Positions 1 through 7,859 of a stretch of DNA of 42,116 nucleotides are shown here, one piece after another. The position numbers and the translations under genes are program-made. The DNA lies in assembly GCA_043813445.1 (NCBI GenBank), contig JBDRLD010000063.1, positions 1-42,116 of the forward strand. The letters are read 5' to 3'. This DNA comes from JBDRLD01 sp043813445 (GTDB lineage: Bacteria > Patescibacteriota > Patescibacteriia > JACPHY01). Within the stretch, counting starts at the first letter, position 1; the number at the start of each line of letters is the position of its first letter. The notes under the pieces are model-generated. The model saw only the letters and a program-made list of their open reading frames with translations. It did no database searches and was not told the origin of the DNA.

Positions 1-2
1 AG

Positions 3-116
3 CGCATGGTTCTTGCGCGTGCACCGCGTGCGGAGCGACTTATCACAGTGAGTCAGGACTCGAGTACCGGCCACGAGGCATTTACCTCCCTGTTTGGCGA
101 GGCGCGCTATGTGTGA
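3..116 (+). CDS. C-terminal end of an upstream protein (partial)
   Basis: An open frame enters from the left edge and runs 37 codons to a TGA at 114-116. The visible tail reads ...ITVSQDSSTGHEAF...FGEARYV. I do not recognise the family. The stop overlaps the ATG at 109 of the next gene by a few bases, as in translationally coupled operon genes, which is the main reason to believe this frame is real. Too little is visible to say what it does. Confidence 0.4.
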   Translation, partial: RMVLARAPRAERLITVSQDSSTGHEAFTSLFGEARYV

Positions 117-840
117 GCGCGTACTATCCGCATGTCTCTTCGTGGTAGTGTGTGCATGGCCAACATCTGCCGCTTCGCAGTGGCATCATCCGCTGGACGC
201 TCTTCAGAAGACGCAGCGTCGAGAGAGTGTTGATTCGCTCATGACCTTTATGTGGAACGTCAGGCCGCTGGAAGCATCCACGATCCGCGACCTCATGCAC
301 GCGCGCCTGGCTAATGCGGAGTTTGTTTTTTCTCGCAGAGGAGGCGAGGACTCTTTTGTGAGAACAGGGTTGCTTCTATGGACGTTGTTTGTGATGCGCA
401 TAGGCGAGATGGACCAGGAACAGTCTTGGTCCGTAGCACATCAATGGCTCATGATTCACATTGTGCCCGACACGGACATGCGCGCGTTGATGCGAGCGCG
501 CGACGAATACGCAAGGTATTCGGGAGAGGTGATTCCAGACGAGCGTCTGACGTATCTTGTATCGGGACATGTGCAGCAGGCGAAATTGCGGGAGAATGGC
601 TACCTAAAAGTGCCTTCAAATACATTTCCGCTTTGGCGTACTGTGCTAGATCTGGACCTTGGGGCGCCTCACTTTGGTTGGCTGATTTTTCGGGCGAATG
701 ATCCTTCCTGCTCCATCGGAAAGTCGATTCCCGATTTCACGCGATTGTTCGAGCAGCGCACCGCTGCGTGGATACGGTACTACATGGGCCAGGGAGAGCG
801 TCCAGTGTACCTGCGTGATGGAGCAGTGTGCGGCGAATAG
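109..840 (+). CDS. Secreted or periplasmic protein of unknown function
   Basis: 243 residues. The ATG at 109 is chosen over the TTG at 94 because it gives a clean export signal: a short charged start (MCER), a hydrophobic core (VLSACLFVVVCAW) and a small-residue cleavage region (PTSAASQ). A GGCGAGG stretch lies about 6 nt upstream. The mature part has no membrane segment and is rich in Trp and Arg. No family recognised. Two cysteines near the C-terminus (PSCSIG and AVCGE) could form a disulfide outside the cytoplasm; this is inference. The start overlaps the stop of the upstream frame, suggesting an operon that continues leftwards out of the window. Confidence 0.7.
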   Translation: MCERVLSACLFVVVCAWPTSAASQWHHPLDALQKTQRRESVDSLMTFMWNVRPLEASTIRDLMHARLANAEFVFSRRGGEDSFVRTGLLLWTLFVMRIGEMDQEQSWSVAHQWLMIHIVPDTDMRALMRARDEYARYSGEVIPDERLTYLVSGHVQQAKLRENGYLKVPSNTFPLWRTVLDLDLGAPHFGWLIFRANDPSCSIGKSIPDFTRLFEQRTAAWIRYYMGQGERPVYLRDGAVCGE

Positions 841-1143
841 TATACTGCCGCAACCCGCCCTGCTGTTCGTTGGGGTGGGATAGCTCAGCACATATATGGT
901 GTTGAGCTTTTTGGTGTCTGCGCTTGCAAAAAGTGGAATCGCAGGAACCGTGTCAAGTCCACTTTTCTGCAATCAATAAAATCTTCCTTTTTTGGCTTTC
1001 ATTTTCCTCCCCGCAGTCCTTAGCCCTTTCTCTAATTCGCACGAATTAGAGAAATGATTGAGTGTATGGAAACGGTGCCAGGCTTAATTAACTGGAAAAA
1101 CCGTGTCAAGTCCGGTTTTTGAGCAGCGTACGTAGCCACACAC
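841..1143. repeat. Gene-free stretch with REP-like hairpin repeats
   Basis: No gene is seen here. Three imperfect copies of a short motif occur: ACCGTGTCAAGTCC near 944-957 and near 1101-1114, and a variant ACGGTGCCAGGC near 1071-1082. Two are embedded in inverted repeats: AAAAGTGGA...TCCACTTTT around 930-975, and AAAAACCG...CGGTTTTT around 1096-1121. A perfect palindrome with 10-bp arms (CTCTAATTCG, 2-nt loop) lies at 1030-1051. The style resembles REP/MITE elements mobilised by Y1 transposases, but no transposase gene is in the window. Confidence 0.5.
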
Positions 1144-1172
1144 AAAACACACCCCGATTAGGGGTGTGTTTT
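1144..1172 (-). terminator. Intrinsic terminator downstream of tRNA-Gly
   Basis: Perfect inverted repeat AAAACACACCCC - GATTA - GGGGTGTGTTTT. It would end minus-strand transcription coming from the tRNA-Gly unit and is symmetric enough to work in both directions. Just beyond it, 1177-1190 repeats the 3' end of tRNA-Gly (TGCGGGTGAGGGGA, identical to 1241-1254). Confidence 0.75.
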
Positions 1173-1240
1173 GATATGCGGGTGAGGGGAATCCTCGCCT
1201 GAGGCGAGTGCGCCTATGGCGCAGAACCTTCTGATGTCAG

Positions 1241-1312
1241 TGCGGGTGAGGGGAGTCGAACCCCTGTCGTCTGCTTGGAAGGCAGAAATCATAGCCGTTA
1301 GACCACACCCGC
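1241..1312 (-). tRNA. tRNA-Gly (anticodon TCC)
   Basis: Cloverleaf with a 7-bp acceptor stem (GCGGGTG/CACCCGC), anticodon loop CTTCCAA and T-loop TTCGACT. CCA is not encoded. The acceptor stem is extended outwards by 10 more perfectly paired bases (1232-1241 with 1313-1322), giving a 17-bp helix in the precursor. It lies 42 bp downstream of the 1355-1627 gene on the same strand and is probably co-transcribed with it. Confidence 0.95.
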
Positions 1313-1354
1313 ACTGACATCACAAAGATAAATGAGCTTGCCCGCACTGCCCAT

Positions 1355-1627
1355 CTAGTGGAGTCGATCACGAAGCATCTGCTCGATATCCGCCAGCACC
1401 GCGTCACGGTCGTGTGCGAGCTGATTGGCGAGCGCCGGCATTCCCTCCACAATGTCGCGGTAGTTTCCGCTGTGTGCGAGAATCCAACCTTCCGCCGCGT
1501 CGTTGTCGCTCGGATCAACACCCATGCGCTGCATGAGTTCGATCTGAATTTCGTTGTGTGATATCGGAGTGTGCTCCGTCTGAGGCACCGCTCCCGCCCC
1601 ACCTTCTTCGTGAATGTGTTCAGCCAT
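1355..1627 (-). CDS. Small acidic protein of unknown function
   Basis: 90 residues, with no signal peptide or membrane segment, family unrecognised. The N-terminus is low complexity (MAEHIHEEGGAGAV). The rest looks like a helical domain (ELMQRMGVDPSDNDAAEGWI...). The ATG at 1627 was chosen because a promoter with its -10 at 1643-1648 leaves only about 8-10 nt of leader and no Shine-Dalgarno site, so the mRNA would be nearly leaderless. The next feature on this strand is tRNA-Gly, which may share the transcript. The gene follows corA, but that gene ends before this promoter. Confidence 0.65.
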   Translation of the reverse strand: MAEHIHEEGGAGAVPQTEHTPISHNEIQIELMQRMGVDPSDNDAAEGWILAHSGNYRDIVEGMPALANQLAHDRDAVLADIEQMLRDRLH

Positions 1628-1642
1628 ACATTTGATGTGACA

Positions 1643-1672
1643 ACTGTACGGGTTGTACTGGTGTCCTGTCAA
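1643..1672 (-). promoter_or_regulatory. Sigma70-type promoter for the 1355-1627 gene and tRNA-Gly
   Basis: Minus-strand TTGACA (1672-1667), 18-nt spacer, TACAGT (1648-1643). It sits directly after the corA stop codon at 1685. Confidence 0.7.
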
Positions 1673-1684
1673 GAGCGGTGCCAT

Positions 1685-2602
1685 TTACAGCCATCGATTC
1701 TTCGTGAAAATACCAAAAAGTGCGAGGGTGCTTACGAGGATGCCGATCAGGATACCGAAAAAAGCAAACGAATTATTGGCGTATGGGAGTGGGACGTTCA
1801 TGCCGTACACGCTCGCGATGAGCGTCGGGACCGCGAGGAGGATCGTGAGCGCGGTGAGGAGCTTCATGACGCGGTTGAGCTGGTGAGTAGCAAGTGTCGA
1901 GTAGGCGTCGCGGATGTTCTGAATCGTTTTCAGTGTCGCCTTACAAAACTCAAGGAGCTGCTTGTAGTCCGGAAGGAGGTCTTCAATAATGTCTGCATCC
2001 TCTTCGTAGAGTTTCAGCTCCTTGCCGGTGAGGAGCTTTTCCAGGGTGGCGTGGGTAGGAGCGAGCGCGGAGAGGAAATCGTTAAGCACTTCCTCGTACG
2101 TGACGAATTGTTCAATCTCACGAGCGCCGATGTGTCGAACGCGCACACTCATACCGCGGACGCGCTTGCCGATGTCGTTAAGGTGCCGCTTGTAGATGTA
2201 GTTCGCCTCGTTGATGATCTCGAGAAAGAACTGAGTATGCTTCGTAGTATCGAAGATAAGATCATCGTCCAGAAACCGCGTGAGCACGCCAAATGGTTTC
2301 TTCGCGAATGTGCAGAAGAAATCCTTCCCGATGATGATGAGGAGTGGGAGCGTAAACGTACGGCCATCCTCTTGCGTGTACGGCATGCGGGTGAACACAT
2401 ACCGTGTTCGGTCTTCGACTTCTAGGCGAGGAACTTCGAATGGGTCGAGCGCATCGCGCAGGAGATCTTCCTCTAGGTCGAGCATCTGCACAAGCAATGT
2501 AATTTCCTCGTCGCTCGGCTCTTCGATGTGGATCCATGTTCCGGGTTCGAACGCTTCGAGTTGCTCCATTGGGCCGCTCTTTTTTCGATAAATTGTAATC
2601 AT
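1685..2602 (-). CDS. corA: CorA-type magnesium/divalent cation transporter
   Basis: 305 residues. CorA proteins form inner-membrane pentamers that let Mg2+ (or Co2+/Ni2+) into the cell. The long N-terminal domain is acidic and helical. The last 60 residues hold two membrane helices (LLTALTILLAVPTLIASVYGM and FFGILIGILVSTLALFGIF) separated by the signature YGMN, which forms the selectivity filter. Length is typical. The ATG at 2602 gives the family's short N-terminus. Its -10 candidate (TACACT, 2622-2617) is only 14 nt upstream and there is no Shine-Dalgarno, so a nearly leaderless mRNA is likely. It is divergent from the YkuK-like gene. Confidence 0.93.
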   Translation of the reverse strand: MITIYRKKSGPMEQLEAFEPGTWIHIEEPSDEEITLLVQMLDLEEDLLRDALDPFEVPRLEVEDRTRYVFTRMPYTQEDGRTFTLPLLIIIGKDFFCTFAKKPFGVLTRFLDDDLIFDTTKHTQFFLEIINEANYIYKRHLNDIGKRVRGMSVRVRHIGAREIEQFVTYEEVLNDFLSALAPTHATLEKLLTGKELKLYEEDADIIEDLLPDYKQLLEFCKATLKTIQNIRDAYSTLATHQLNRVMKLLTALTILLAVPTLIASVYGMNVPLPYANNSFAFFGILIGILVSTLALFGIFTKNRWL

Positions 2603-2610
2603 AGATGAAT

Positions 2611-2664
2611 ACCTATAGTGTAGCGGATTTTCCGGAGCGTCGAGGAGTAATGGTACACTAAAGG
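2611..2664. promoter_or_regulatory. Symmetric divergent promoter between corA and the YkuK-like gene
   Basis: Two TACACT -10 boxes face away from each other: minus-strand at 2622-2617 for corA and plus-strand at 2654-2659 for the YkuK-like gene. They lie within an inverted repeat (ACCTATAGTGTA / TACACTAAAGGT, 11 of 12 paired). Neither side has a good TTGACA box. The distances to the start codons are 14 and 8 nt, pointing to leaderless or nearly leaderless messages. Confidence 0.55.
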
Positions 2665-2667
2665 TAT

Positions 2668-3138
2668 ATGTTGTTCCACTCGCCCAGCAGCGGAACGCTT
2701 GTCTTCGACCAGGTGCTTGACGCGATGTGCGCGTATCTTGCCGAGGATCGATCTGCCACATACCGGATTACCATTGGTTCGGATTCCGCAGTGTATCCGG
2801 GACGTGTGGATTGTATTTCCGCGATTGTTATTCATCGGGTGGGACGAGGCGGGCGGTACTTCTGGATGCGTACTTCGCGGGAACAATTCCACACACTTCG
2901 CGAACGCATCTGGCATGAGGCGATTTGTTCGACCACGCTCGCGCGGAGCGTCCTTGACGCGCTTATGGAGCGAGCAGCATGGGATGCTGCGATTGAGGTG
3001 CATGTGGATGTGGGTGCGAATGGTCCCACACGAGTGCTTATCCAAGAAATTTGTGGGTACGTTCGCGCGTACGGGTTCGTTGTGCACACGAAGCCAGAGG
3101 CATATGCGGCAGCAGCGGTTGCGGACAAGTATACATAA
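2668..3138 (+). CDS. YkuK-like RNase H-fold protein (DUF458)
   Basis: 156 residues covering the whole DUF458/YkuK family, predicted to have an RNase H-like fold. Visible landmarks are the first strand with acidic residue (ITIGSDSAV), a second acidic strand (VHVDVGANGPTR) and the C-terminal IHTKPEAYAA-like segment, here VHTKPEAYAAAAVADKYT, which is characteristic of the family. Catalysis in this family has not been clearly shown, so a nuclease role is inference. The ATG at 2668 follows the -10 TACACT by 8 nt with no Shine-Dalgarno site, so the transcript is probably leaderless. Cytoplasmic. Confidence 0.8.
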   Translation: MLFHSPSSGTLVFDQVLDAMCAYLAEDRSATYRITIGSDSAVYPGRVDCISAIVIHRVGRGGRYFWMRTSREQFHTLRERIWHEAICSTTLARSVLDALMERAAWDAAIEVHVDVGANGPTRVLIQEICGYVRAYGFVVHTKPEAYAAAAVADKYT

Positions 3139-3187
3139 TACAATATGTGGTATACTGGAAACAGATTCGTTCATCAAATAGTTTAGT

Positions 3188-3403
3188 ATGCCGAACGGAA
3201 AGCGCGCACCGCGCGGCAGCAATCCTCCCCCGACCGATGCTTGCTGCTTCGCTACGAAGCACTCGCACGCGTGGGGTCTCGTCTTTATCCTCATTGGGGC
3301 GTACGCGCTCGCGAGTGAGGTTGGTTGGGTTCCGGATACGATTTCATTCTGGCCGATCGCGGCGATCACGTTTGGCCTCTACCTCCTCCCGGATCACTCG
3401 TAG
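3188..3403 (+). CDS. Small two-helix membrane protein
   Basis: 71 residues. The charged N-terminus (PNGKRAPRG...) holds two adjacent Cys (DACCFAT). Two hydrophobic segments follow (AWGLVFILIGAYALASEVGW and FWPIAAITFGLYLLP). The pattern resembles the membrane part of LiaF/DUF5668-type proteins, without the soluble domain. A -10-like TATACT lies near 3152. There is no clear Shine-Dalgarno before the ATG at 3188. It is followed directly by a terminator. Function unknown. Confidence 0.65.
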   Translation: MPNGKRAPRGSNPPPTDACCFATKHSHAWGLVFILIGAYALASEVGWVPDTISFWPIAAITFGLYLLPDHS

Positions 3404-3419
3404 GGTATTGCTGTGTGAT

Positions 3420-3451
3420 AGAACGCCTCGCCGATGACGGCGGGGCGTTCT
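3420..3451 (+). terminator. Intrinsic terminator after the small membrane protein
   Basis: Hairpin AGAACGCC-t-CGCC ... GGCG-g-GGCGTTCT. The first promoter-like element of the next gene (TTGACA at 3454-3459) begins immediately after it. Confidence 0.7.
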
Positions 3452-3513
3452 GATTGACATGCGCACTGAATTTTGATTGTCTGAAGGAGGCGATGGTTAT
3501 CGGAGTAGCTTGT

Positions 3514-4326
3514 ATGGCACAACGAAAACGGGTCGGATTAGCACTGAGTGTCGGCGGGCCGCGCGGCGTTGCGCATGTGGGCGCTATTCAGGTGCTGCGC
3601 GAACATGGCATCCCCATCGACTATGTCGCCGGTGCAAGCATCGGCGCGTGGGTTGGTGCGTGCTACGCGCGGAGCGAGGATGTCGATGAACTCGCAGCGA
3701 AGACGCTCGGCTACAAGCGCGAGAAGGTGCGCGCGATTTTCGAGCCGTCGTTGCGCGGCGGCCTGGTGAAGGGGATACGCGTGGAGCGACTGCTTCGCGA
3801 ACTCCTCGATGACGTGACGTTTGAGCAATTACGAATCCCGCTCACAGTTGTTACAACAGACCTCGTGAGTGGTGCCGAGGTCGACATAACGACCGGAGAT
3901 GTTGTACGCGCGGTGCGTGCGAGCATGGCGATCCCATTCATCTTCCGCGCGGTCGAGGATGGCGATCGTCGGCTCGTGGATGGCGGGCTCATCAATCCGC
4001 TTCCGGTTGACATTGTGCGGCGCATGGGTGCTGATATCGTTATCGCTGTGAATCTTGAGGGATCATCACTCTTGAGTGCAGTAACGCATTCGCGATTGAA
4101 TTCGTCCGTGCGTATTGCAAAGCGTTCTTTCGAGATCATGAGCAACAAGATTGCTGCCCAACAGGCAGTGCGAGCAGACATTGTTATCGAGCCAAAGTTC
4201 TCACAGACCGCGCTCGAGTACTGGAAGGCGTATTTCTTCCGTGATGGAGAGCGAGAGCTCTTAGAGGCCGGACGTGCCGCTGCAACGGAGCAGCTCGATG
4301 CGATTCACGCCGCACTCGACTCATAG
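3514..4326 (+). CDS. Patatin-like phospholipase (RssA type)
   Basis: 270 residues, the normal size for a minimal bacterial patatin domain. Patatins are serine lipid acyl hydrolases with a Ser-Asp dyad. Visible motifs are the glycine-rich oxyanion element (SVGGPRGVAHVG), the nucleophile elbow GASIG with the catalytic Ser, and the DGG motif with the catalytic Asp (LVDGGLINPLP). No signal peptide. The ATG at 3514 is preferred because GGAG lies 8 nt upstream; the in-frame ATG at 3493 has AAGGAGG only 2 nt before it. A perfect TTGACA at 3454-3459 has only a poor -10 partner (TTGTCT, 17-bp spacing), so the promoter is uncertain. Substrate unknown. Confidence 0.9.
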   Translation: MAQRKRVGLALSVGGPRGVAHVGAIQVLREHGIPIDYVAGASIGAWVGACYARSEDVDELAAKTLGYKREKVRAIFEPSLRGGLVKGIRVERLLRELLDDVTFEQLRIPLTVVTTDLVSGAEVDITTGDVVRAVRASMAIPFIFRAVEDGDRRLVDGGLINPLPVDIVRRMGADIVIAVNLEGSSLLSAVTHSRLNSSVRIAKRSFEIMSNKIAAQQAVRADIVIEPKFSQTALEYWKAYFFRDGERELLEAGRAAATEQLDAIHAALDS

Positions 4327-4343
4327 GTCGGCATCACATCGAA

Positions 4344-4368
4344 GGCGCCGCACCATGCGGTGCCTTTT
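4344..4368 (+). terminator. Intrinsic terminator after the patatin gene
   Basis: Stem GGCGCCGC / GCGGTGCC (4344-4351 with 4357-4364, one G-T pair) followed by TTTT. Confidence 0.7.
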
Positions 4369-4513
4369 CGTGTAACAAATCCGGCTGCATGACGTATATG
4401 TTTCATGAAAGGTCGGATAGTATTGCGGCGCCAATTACCGTGCTACGCTGTATGCGAGAATACTGGAAATACTATGGGGATCGCGAGGCGCACCTCGCAA
4501 CCCGTTCACGGTC

Positions 4514-5074
4514 ATGGATGCAGCTCCGCACGACATTAATGCCGCGTTTCATAGTGGCGAGCCACAGGCGGTGGGGGCGGCGTACGATGCGTACGTCAGC
4601 TCGGTGTATGCGTTCATCTACTATCGGACGCACCACCGAGAAACCGCAGAGGACCTCACCGGTGATGTGTTCCGGAAGGCGGTTGAGCACGCGCGATCGT
4701 ACGATCCCGCGAAAGCATCGCTAAAGACCTGGCTACTTCGCATTGCACGAAATACCGTTATCGATCATGTTCGTGCGCATCGATCCGTCGTATCCATTGA
4801 CGATGTCCAGACCATACCGAGCGGTATCGATGTCGAGCGCGTCGCGGAGGCACGTCGGACATTGGAAGAGGTGCGGAAGCATCTCGACGCGCTGCCGGAG
4901 CGGCAGCGGGAGGTCGTGATGATGCGGGTATGGGACGGACTGTCGTATGCGGAGATTGCGACGATTCTTGGGAAGCGCGAGGGTGCCTGCAAGACCACAT
5001 TCTGCCGTGCGATGAAGCAGCTTCGTATACTTGTGCCGCTGCCAGCGTTCATCGCATTGCTACTTGCGAGCTAA
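4514..5074 (+). CDS. ECF-type RNA polymerase sigma factor
   Basis: 186 residues, standard for an extracytoplasmic-function sigma-70 factor. Region 2 spans about residues 20-90 (YDAYVSSVYAFIYYRT...TWLLRIARNTVIDHVRAHR). Region 4 spans about 115-175 (LPERQREVVMMRVWDGLSYAEIATILGKREGACKTTFCRAMKQL), whose helix-turn-helix reads the -35 element. Regions 1 and 3 are missing, as in ECF factors. The next gene begins 2 nt after the stop and encodes a single-pass membrane protein, the usual arrangement of sigma factor and membrane-bound regulator. No strong Shine-Dalgarno is seen. The 185-bp upstream gap has TGTAAC and CGTATA elements around 4371-4399 that could be an autoregulated ECF promoter, but this is weak. 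Confidence 0.9.
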   Translation: MDAAPHDINAAFHSGEPQAVGAAYDAYVSSVYAFIYYRTHHRETAEDLTGDVFRKAVEHARSYDPAKASLKTWLLRIARNTVIDHVRAHRSVVSIDDVQTIPSGIDVERVAEARRTLEEVRKHLDALPERQREVVMMRVWDGLSYAEIATILGKREGACKTTFCRAMKQLRILVPLPAFIALLLAS

Positions 5075-5076
5075 TT

Positions 5077-6723
5077 ATGGAACATGTCAACGTCAACCAA
5101 CTTATCGAAGAGATTATCGCTTTTGAGCCCTCGCTTGCCGAGCGGCGTGAGGAGGTGCGCGCGCTCGTCATAAAATTGCTCGCGGTGAAGCCCGATGTGC
5201 GCGTCGATGAGCAGTTCGTGCAGCAGCTCCGTTCAACACTCATCATGCGCGCCGCCGACGCCGCGGTGTCGTCATCAATTCAAAATAGCAGTATGCCATT
5301 CTTCAAAAAACCACTTTTCGTCGGCGGGGTTGCACTCGCGTGCATTTTACTCCTCGTCGGCACGTTCTCTATCGTGCAGCGCTATCGCGGATCATCCGTG
5401 TCGTTTGAAGCGAGACAGACTGCAAAGCTCGGCGCACGTGCATTTGGAAGTCTCGGGCTCACAAACGGTGAGACAGACGATTCGACACAGGAAGCACTCA
5501 TGGGCGTGCGGGGAGAGAGTTTCGACGTCGGTTTCGGTACTCAAACAGGACTCTCATCGGAAGGATTCCTCGATCGTGTCGTGAGCAGTATCGCTCCGAC
5601 CGTGGGGTATGGTGGTGGCGGATCGGCTACCACCACGGCCACATCCCCTGCTGCAGATGCGAAAATGATCGGCATGCCAGCACCATGGTACCGGCAGGTT
5701 CGCTACGAATACGCCGGTGACGCGGTGACGATTCCTGAAGGCGAGCTGTCGGTACATCACCGCGTTTCAAGTGCTGATACTGATGTTGGCATTATTGGCC
5801 TCCTCCGCGGGGTCAGCATGGGACTCTTCAATGTCTCCGCGCTTTCCGACGTGCGCGTGCAGTCGCTCGCTTTTGTGGAGGATCGTACTAACGGCTATCA
5901 GGTGAACGTCGATCTCGCGAATGGACGGGTGAACATCTACCCGAATTACGGGCAGTGGCAATTTGATGATACTTGCGCGAATGTGAAAGGCGGCTGTGCT
6001 CAGCGTCAACTCACCATGGCCGACCTACCCGCGGATACGGAGATTCTCCGTATTGCGAGCGACATGTTGGTGAAATTCGGTATCGATCGAAAGGCGTATG
6101 GCGAGCCGGTTATTGATTCGAATTGGAGACAGTGGCTTGGGAGCGGGGAAGCGGAATATGTTCCGGAAGTGATTCAGGTGCTCTACCCGATGACGGTTGA
6201 TGGGCGCCGCGTCGTGATGACGAACGGTTACCCGTACGGGCTTGAAGTCGGCGTGAATATTCGTCTCATGAAGGCACAGCATCTGTCGAACCTCATGACA
6301 TGGACGTACGAATCCTCGTCGTACGATGTGCTACGAGATACGGACGAGCTTGTACGCATTGCAGAGCTCGGCGGCATGACGCCGGTTCCGTACTACGAGA
6401 GGATGGAGCAGCTTGCGGTCGAGACGGTCAGCGCGCAACTGGGAACGCCAGAGCTCGTGTATGTGTTGCACTATCGGTACGGGAAAGACCAACCGGATGA
6501 GTTCCTTGTTCCGGCGCTTGCCTTCCCGGTCACCACTCCGGACGTCGTCGGCGTCTATGGGCCTGCAGTCATTGTTCCGCTCGTAAAGGAGGTATTGAGC
6601 GACTATCAGCAGGGTGACGACGTACGCGACATTCCACTCCCCGAGCCGGTTCCAATGCCAATGATCGAGTCTGGCAGCAATGCAGTGTCAAACGATACTG
6701 CTCCACCACGATCCATAGAATAG
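5077..6723 (+). CDS. Single-pass membrane protein, probable partner of the ECF sigma factor
   Basis: 548 residues starting 2 nt after the sigma-factor stop. About 75 cytosolic residues, mostly helical (LIEEIIAFEPSLAERREEVRALVIKLL), lead into one membrane helix (about residues 77-99). A large extracytoplasmic domain of about 450 residues follows, ending in a Pro/Ser-rich tail. The zinc-binding H-x3-C-x2-C motif of ZAS-type anti-sigma factors is absent, and no other known anti-sigma domain is apparent. The role as an anti-sigma or sensor is inferred from gene order and topology. The outer domain has Tyr-rich, beta-like stretches and a CANVKGGC pair that could be disulfide-bonded. Confidence 0.7.
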   Translation: MEHVNVNQLIEEIIAFEPSLAERREEVRALVIKLLAVKPDVRVDEQFVQQLRSTLIMRAADAAVSSSIQNSSMPFFKKPLFVGGVALACILLLVGTFSIVQRYRGSSVSFEARQTAKLGARAFGSLGLTNGETDDSTQEALMGVRGESFDVGFGTQTGLSSEGFLDRVVSSIAPTVGYGGGGSATTTATSPAADAKMIGMPAPWYRQVRYEYAGDAVTIPEGELSVHHRVSSADTDVGIIGLLRGVSMGLFNVSALSDVRVQSLAFVEDRTNGYQVNVDLANGRVNIYPNYGQWQFDDTCANVKGGCAQRQLTMADLPADTEILRIASDMLVKFGIDRKAYGEPVIDSNWRQWLGSGEAEYVPEVIQVLYPMTVDGRRVVMTNGYPYGLEVGVNIRLMKAQHLSNLMTWTYESSSYDVLRDTDELVRIAELGGMTPVPYYERMEQLAVETVSAQLGTPELVYVLHYRYGKDQPDEFLVPALAFPVTTPDVVGVYGPAVIVPLVKEVLSDYQQGDDVRDIPLPEPVPMPMIESGSNAVSNDTAPPRSIE

Positions 6724-6744
6724 TACTCACTCCAAGCGAAAACT

Positions 6745-6775
6745 CACCACCGCTGATCATTGGTCAGCGGTGGTG
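6745..6775 (+). terminator. Intrinsic terminator after the sigma/membrane operon
   Basis: Perfect 12-bp stem CACCACCGCTGA / TCAGCGGTGGTG with a 7-nt loop, followed by TTTGA. The convergent minus-strand gene ends just downstream. Confidence 0.75.
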
Positions 6776-6797
6776 TTTGATGGCCGGAAAATTAGGA

Positions 6798-7067
6798 TTA
6801 TTTTTTCGTACAATGCGTAGTCCACAATTTTCTAAAAAGAGGCAAGGACAACGTGGAGAGAACAAAGCCAGCCGTTGGAACGATTGGGTTGAGGAACGGT
6901 TTTGGCAATTGTGCAACAAGGAAAAATAGGACGATGGTGAGGTAGGTCAAAATAGCGATGACGATTTTTCTTGTCCAGCTCGTCTCCCACGCTTTATCTA
7001 TCTCAACACGATTATTTCTCAGTTCAATCGCGTTAATTCTTGTTTCGGTATCGTTTAGATTTGGCAT
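6798..7067 (-). CDS. Small membrane protein with N-terminal coiled coil
   Basis: 89 residues. A polar helical start (LNDTETRINAIELRNNRVEID) is followed by WETSWTRK and two membrane helices (IVIAILTYLTIVLFFLVA and PTAGFVLSTLSLPLFRKLW). I recall similar short proteins, with this KAWETSWTRK-type junction, in many uncultured bacteria and archaea, but know of no assigned function. It lies at the start of an AT-rich patch that also holds the LysE-type and 7860-8141 genes. Confidence 0.7.
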   Translation of the reverse strand: MPNLNDTETRINAIELRNNRVEIDKAWETSWTRKIVIAILTYLTIVLFFLVAQLPKPFLNPIVPTAGFVLSTLSLPLFRKLWTTHCTKK

Positions 7068-7126
7068 ATTGTTTGCGCGCGGCCCGATGAATAGTGTTCT
7101 GAATAACGAAACGGATTTCTGTAGTT

Positions 7127-7753
7127 CTACCGTTCGGTCAGGGCGATCTTTAATCCCAGGGCGACAAGCAGCCCACCTAGCGTTTTGCTGAATGCGCCTT
7201 GGTACTTTTCAAAGAGTGAACGAACTCGTTCCTGTGAAAGAAAGACAGCAACAAGTGAAAACCAGAGAATGGTATCCATTATCATGACGCAGGCCATTAC
7301 CATCCTAGCCGATAGCGGAGTTTCAGGTGATATTACGACTGTGAAAAGACTCAAGAAGAATAACGAGGCTTTCGGGTTGAGTACGTTTGTGAGAAATCCG
7401 ATTTTCACCGCCGACAAGCGAGAAATGTCTTGCTTCTTCTGTGACTCGCAACATTCAATTTTCGAGGATTTCGAGAAAAATGATTTGAGGCCGATGTATA
7501 TTAAGTAGCCCGCGCCAAGAAATTTGATTGCACTGAACAATAGAATCGATTTGGAAATAATGAGAGCGAGACCGGCCAAGGAGTAGAAAATGTGAACGGT
7601 GATCCCGCAACCAAAACCAACGGCCGTCCATATTCCGGTTTTCCGAGAATAGGTTAACGTGTTTCTGATCACCATGACGAAATCAGGGCCAGGGCTAATG
7701 GCCGCCAGTAGATGAATTATTGCGACCGTTCCTATGAGTGCTAAGTATTCCAT
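7127..7753 (-). CDS. LysE/RhtB-family amino-acid exporter
   Basis: 208 residues, normal family length. These proteins export lysine, threonine, homoserine or similar small molecules across the inner membrane. The family motif SPGPDF lies in the first third, and five to six hydrophobic helices are visible (LALIGTVAIIHLLAAI; WTAVGFGCGITVHIFYSLAGLALI; ILLFSAIKFLGAGYLIYIGL; LFFLSLFTVVI; MVMACVMIMDTILWFSLVAVFL; TLGGLLVALGLKIAL). The loop with IECCESQKKQ is a polar linker. A promoter-like TTGTTT-N16-TACAAA lies upstream. Codon and base composition are visibly AT-richer than in the flanking genes, suggesting acquisition by transfer. Confidence 0.9.
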   Translation of the reverse strand: MEYLALIGTVAIIHLLAAISPGPDFVMVIRNTLTYSRKTGIWTAVGFGCGITVHIFYSLAGLALIISKSILLFSAIKFLGAGYLIYIGLKSFFSKSSKIECCESQKKQDISRLSAVKIGFLTNVLNPKASLFFLSLFTVVISPETPLSARMVMACVMIMDTILWFSLVAVFLSQERVRSLFEKYQGAFSKTLGGLLVALGLKIALTER

Positions 7754-7859
7754 GTATCTTCATTCAGCAATAGAGTTTTGTATCGAATAATGGCGGGTAA
7801 ACAAACCACGAGCTGACCAGTCTTGCTATTTAGTGTTGCGATAAGGGCCGGTAAAATGA

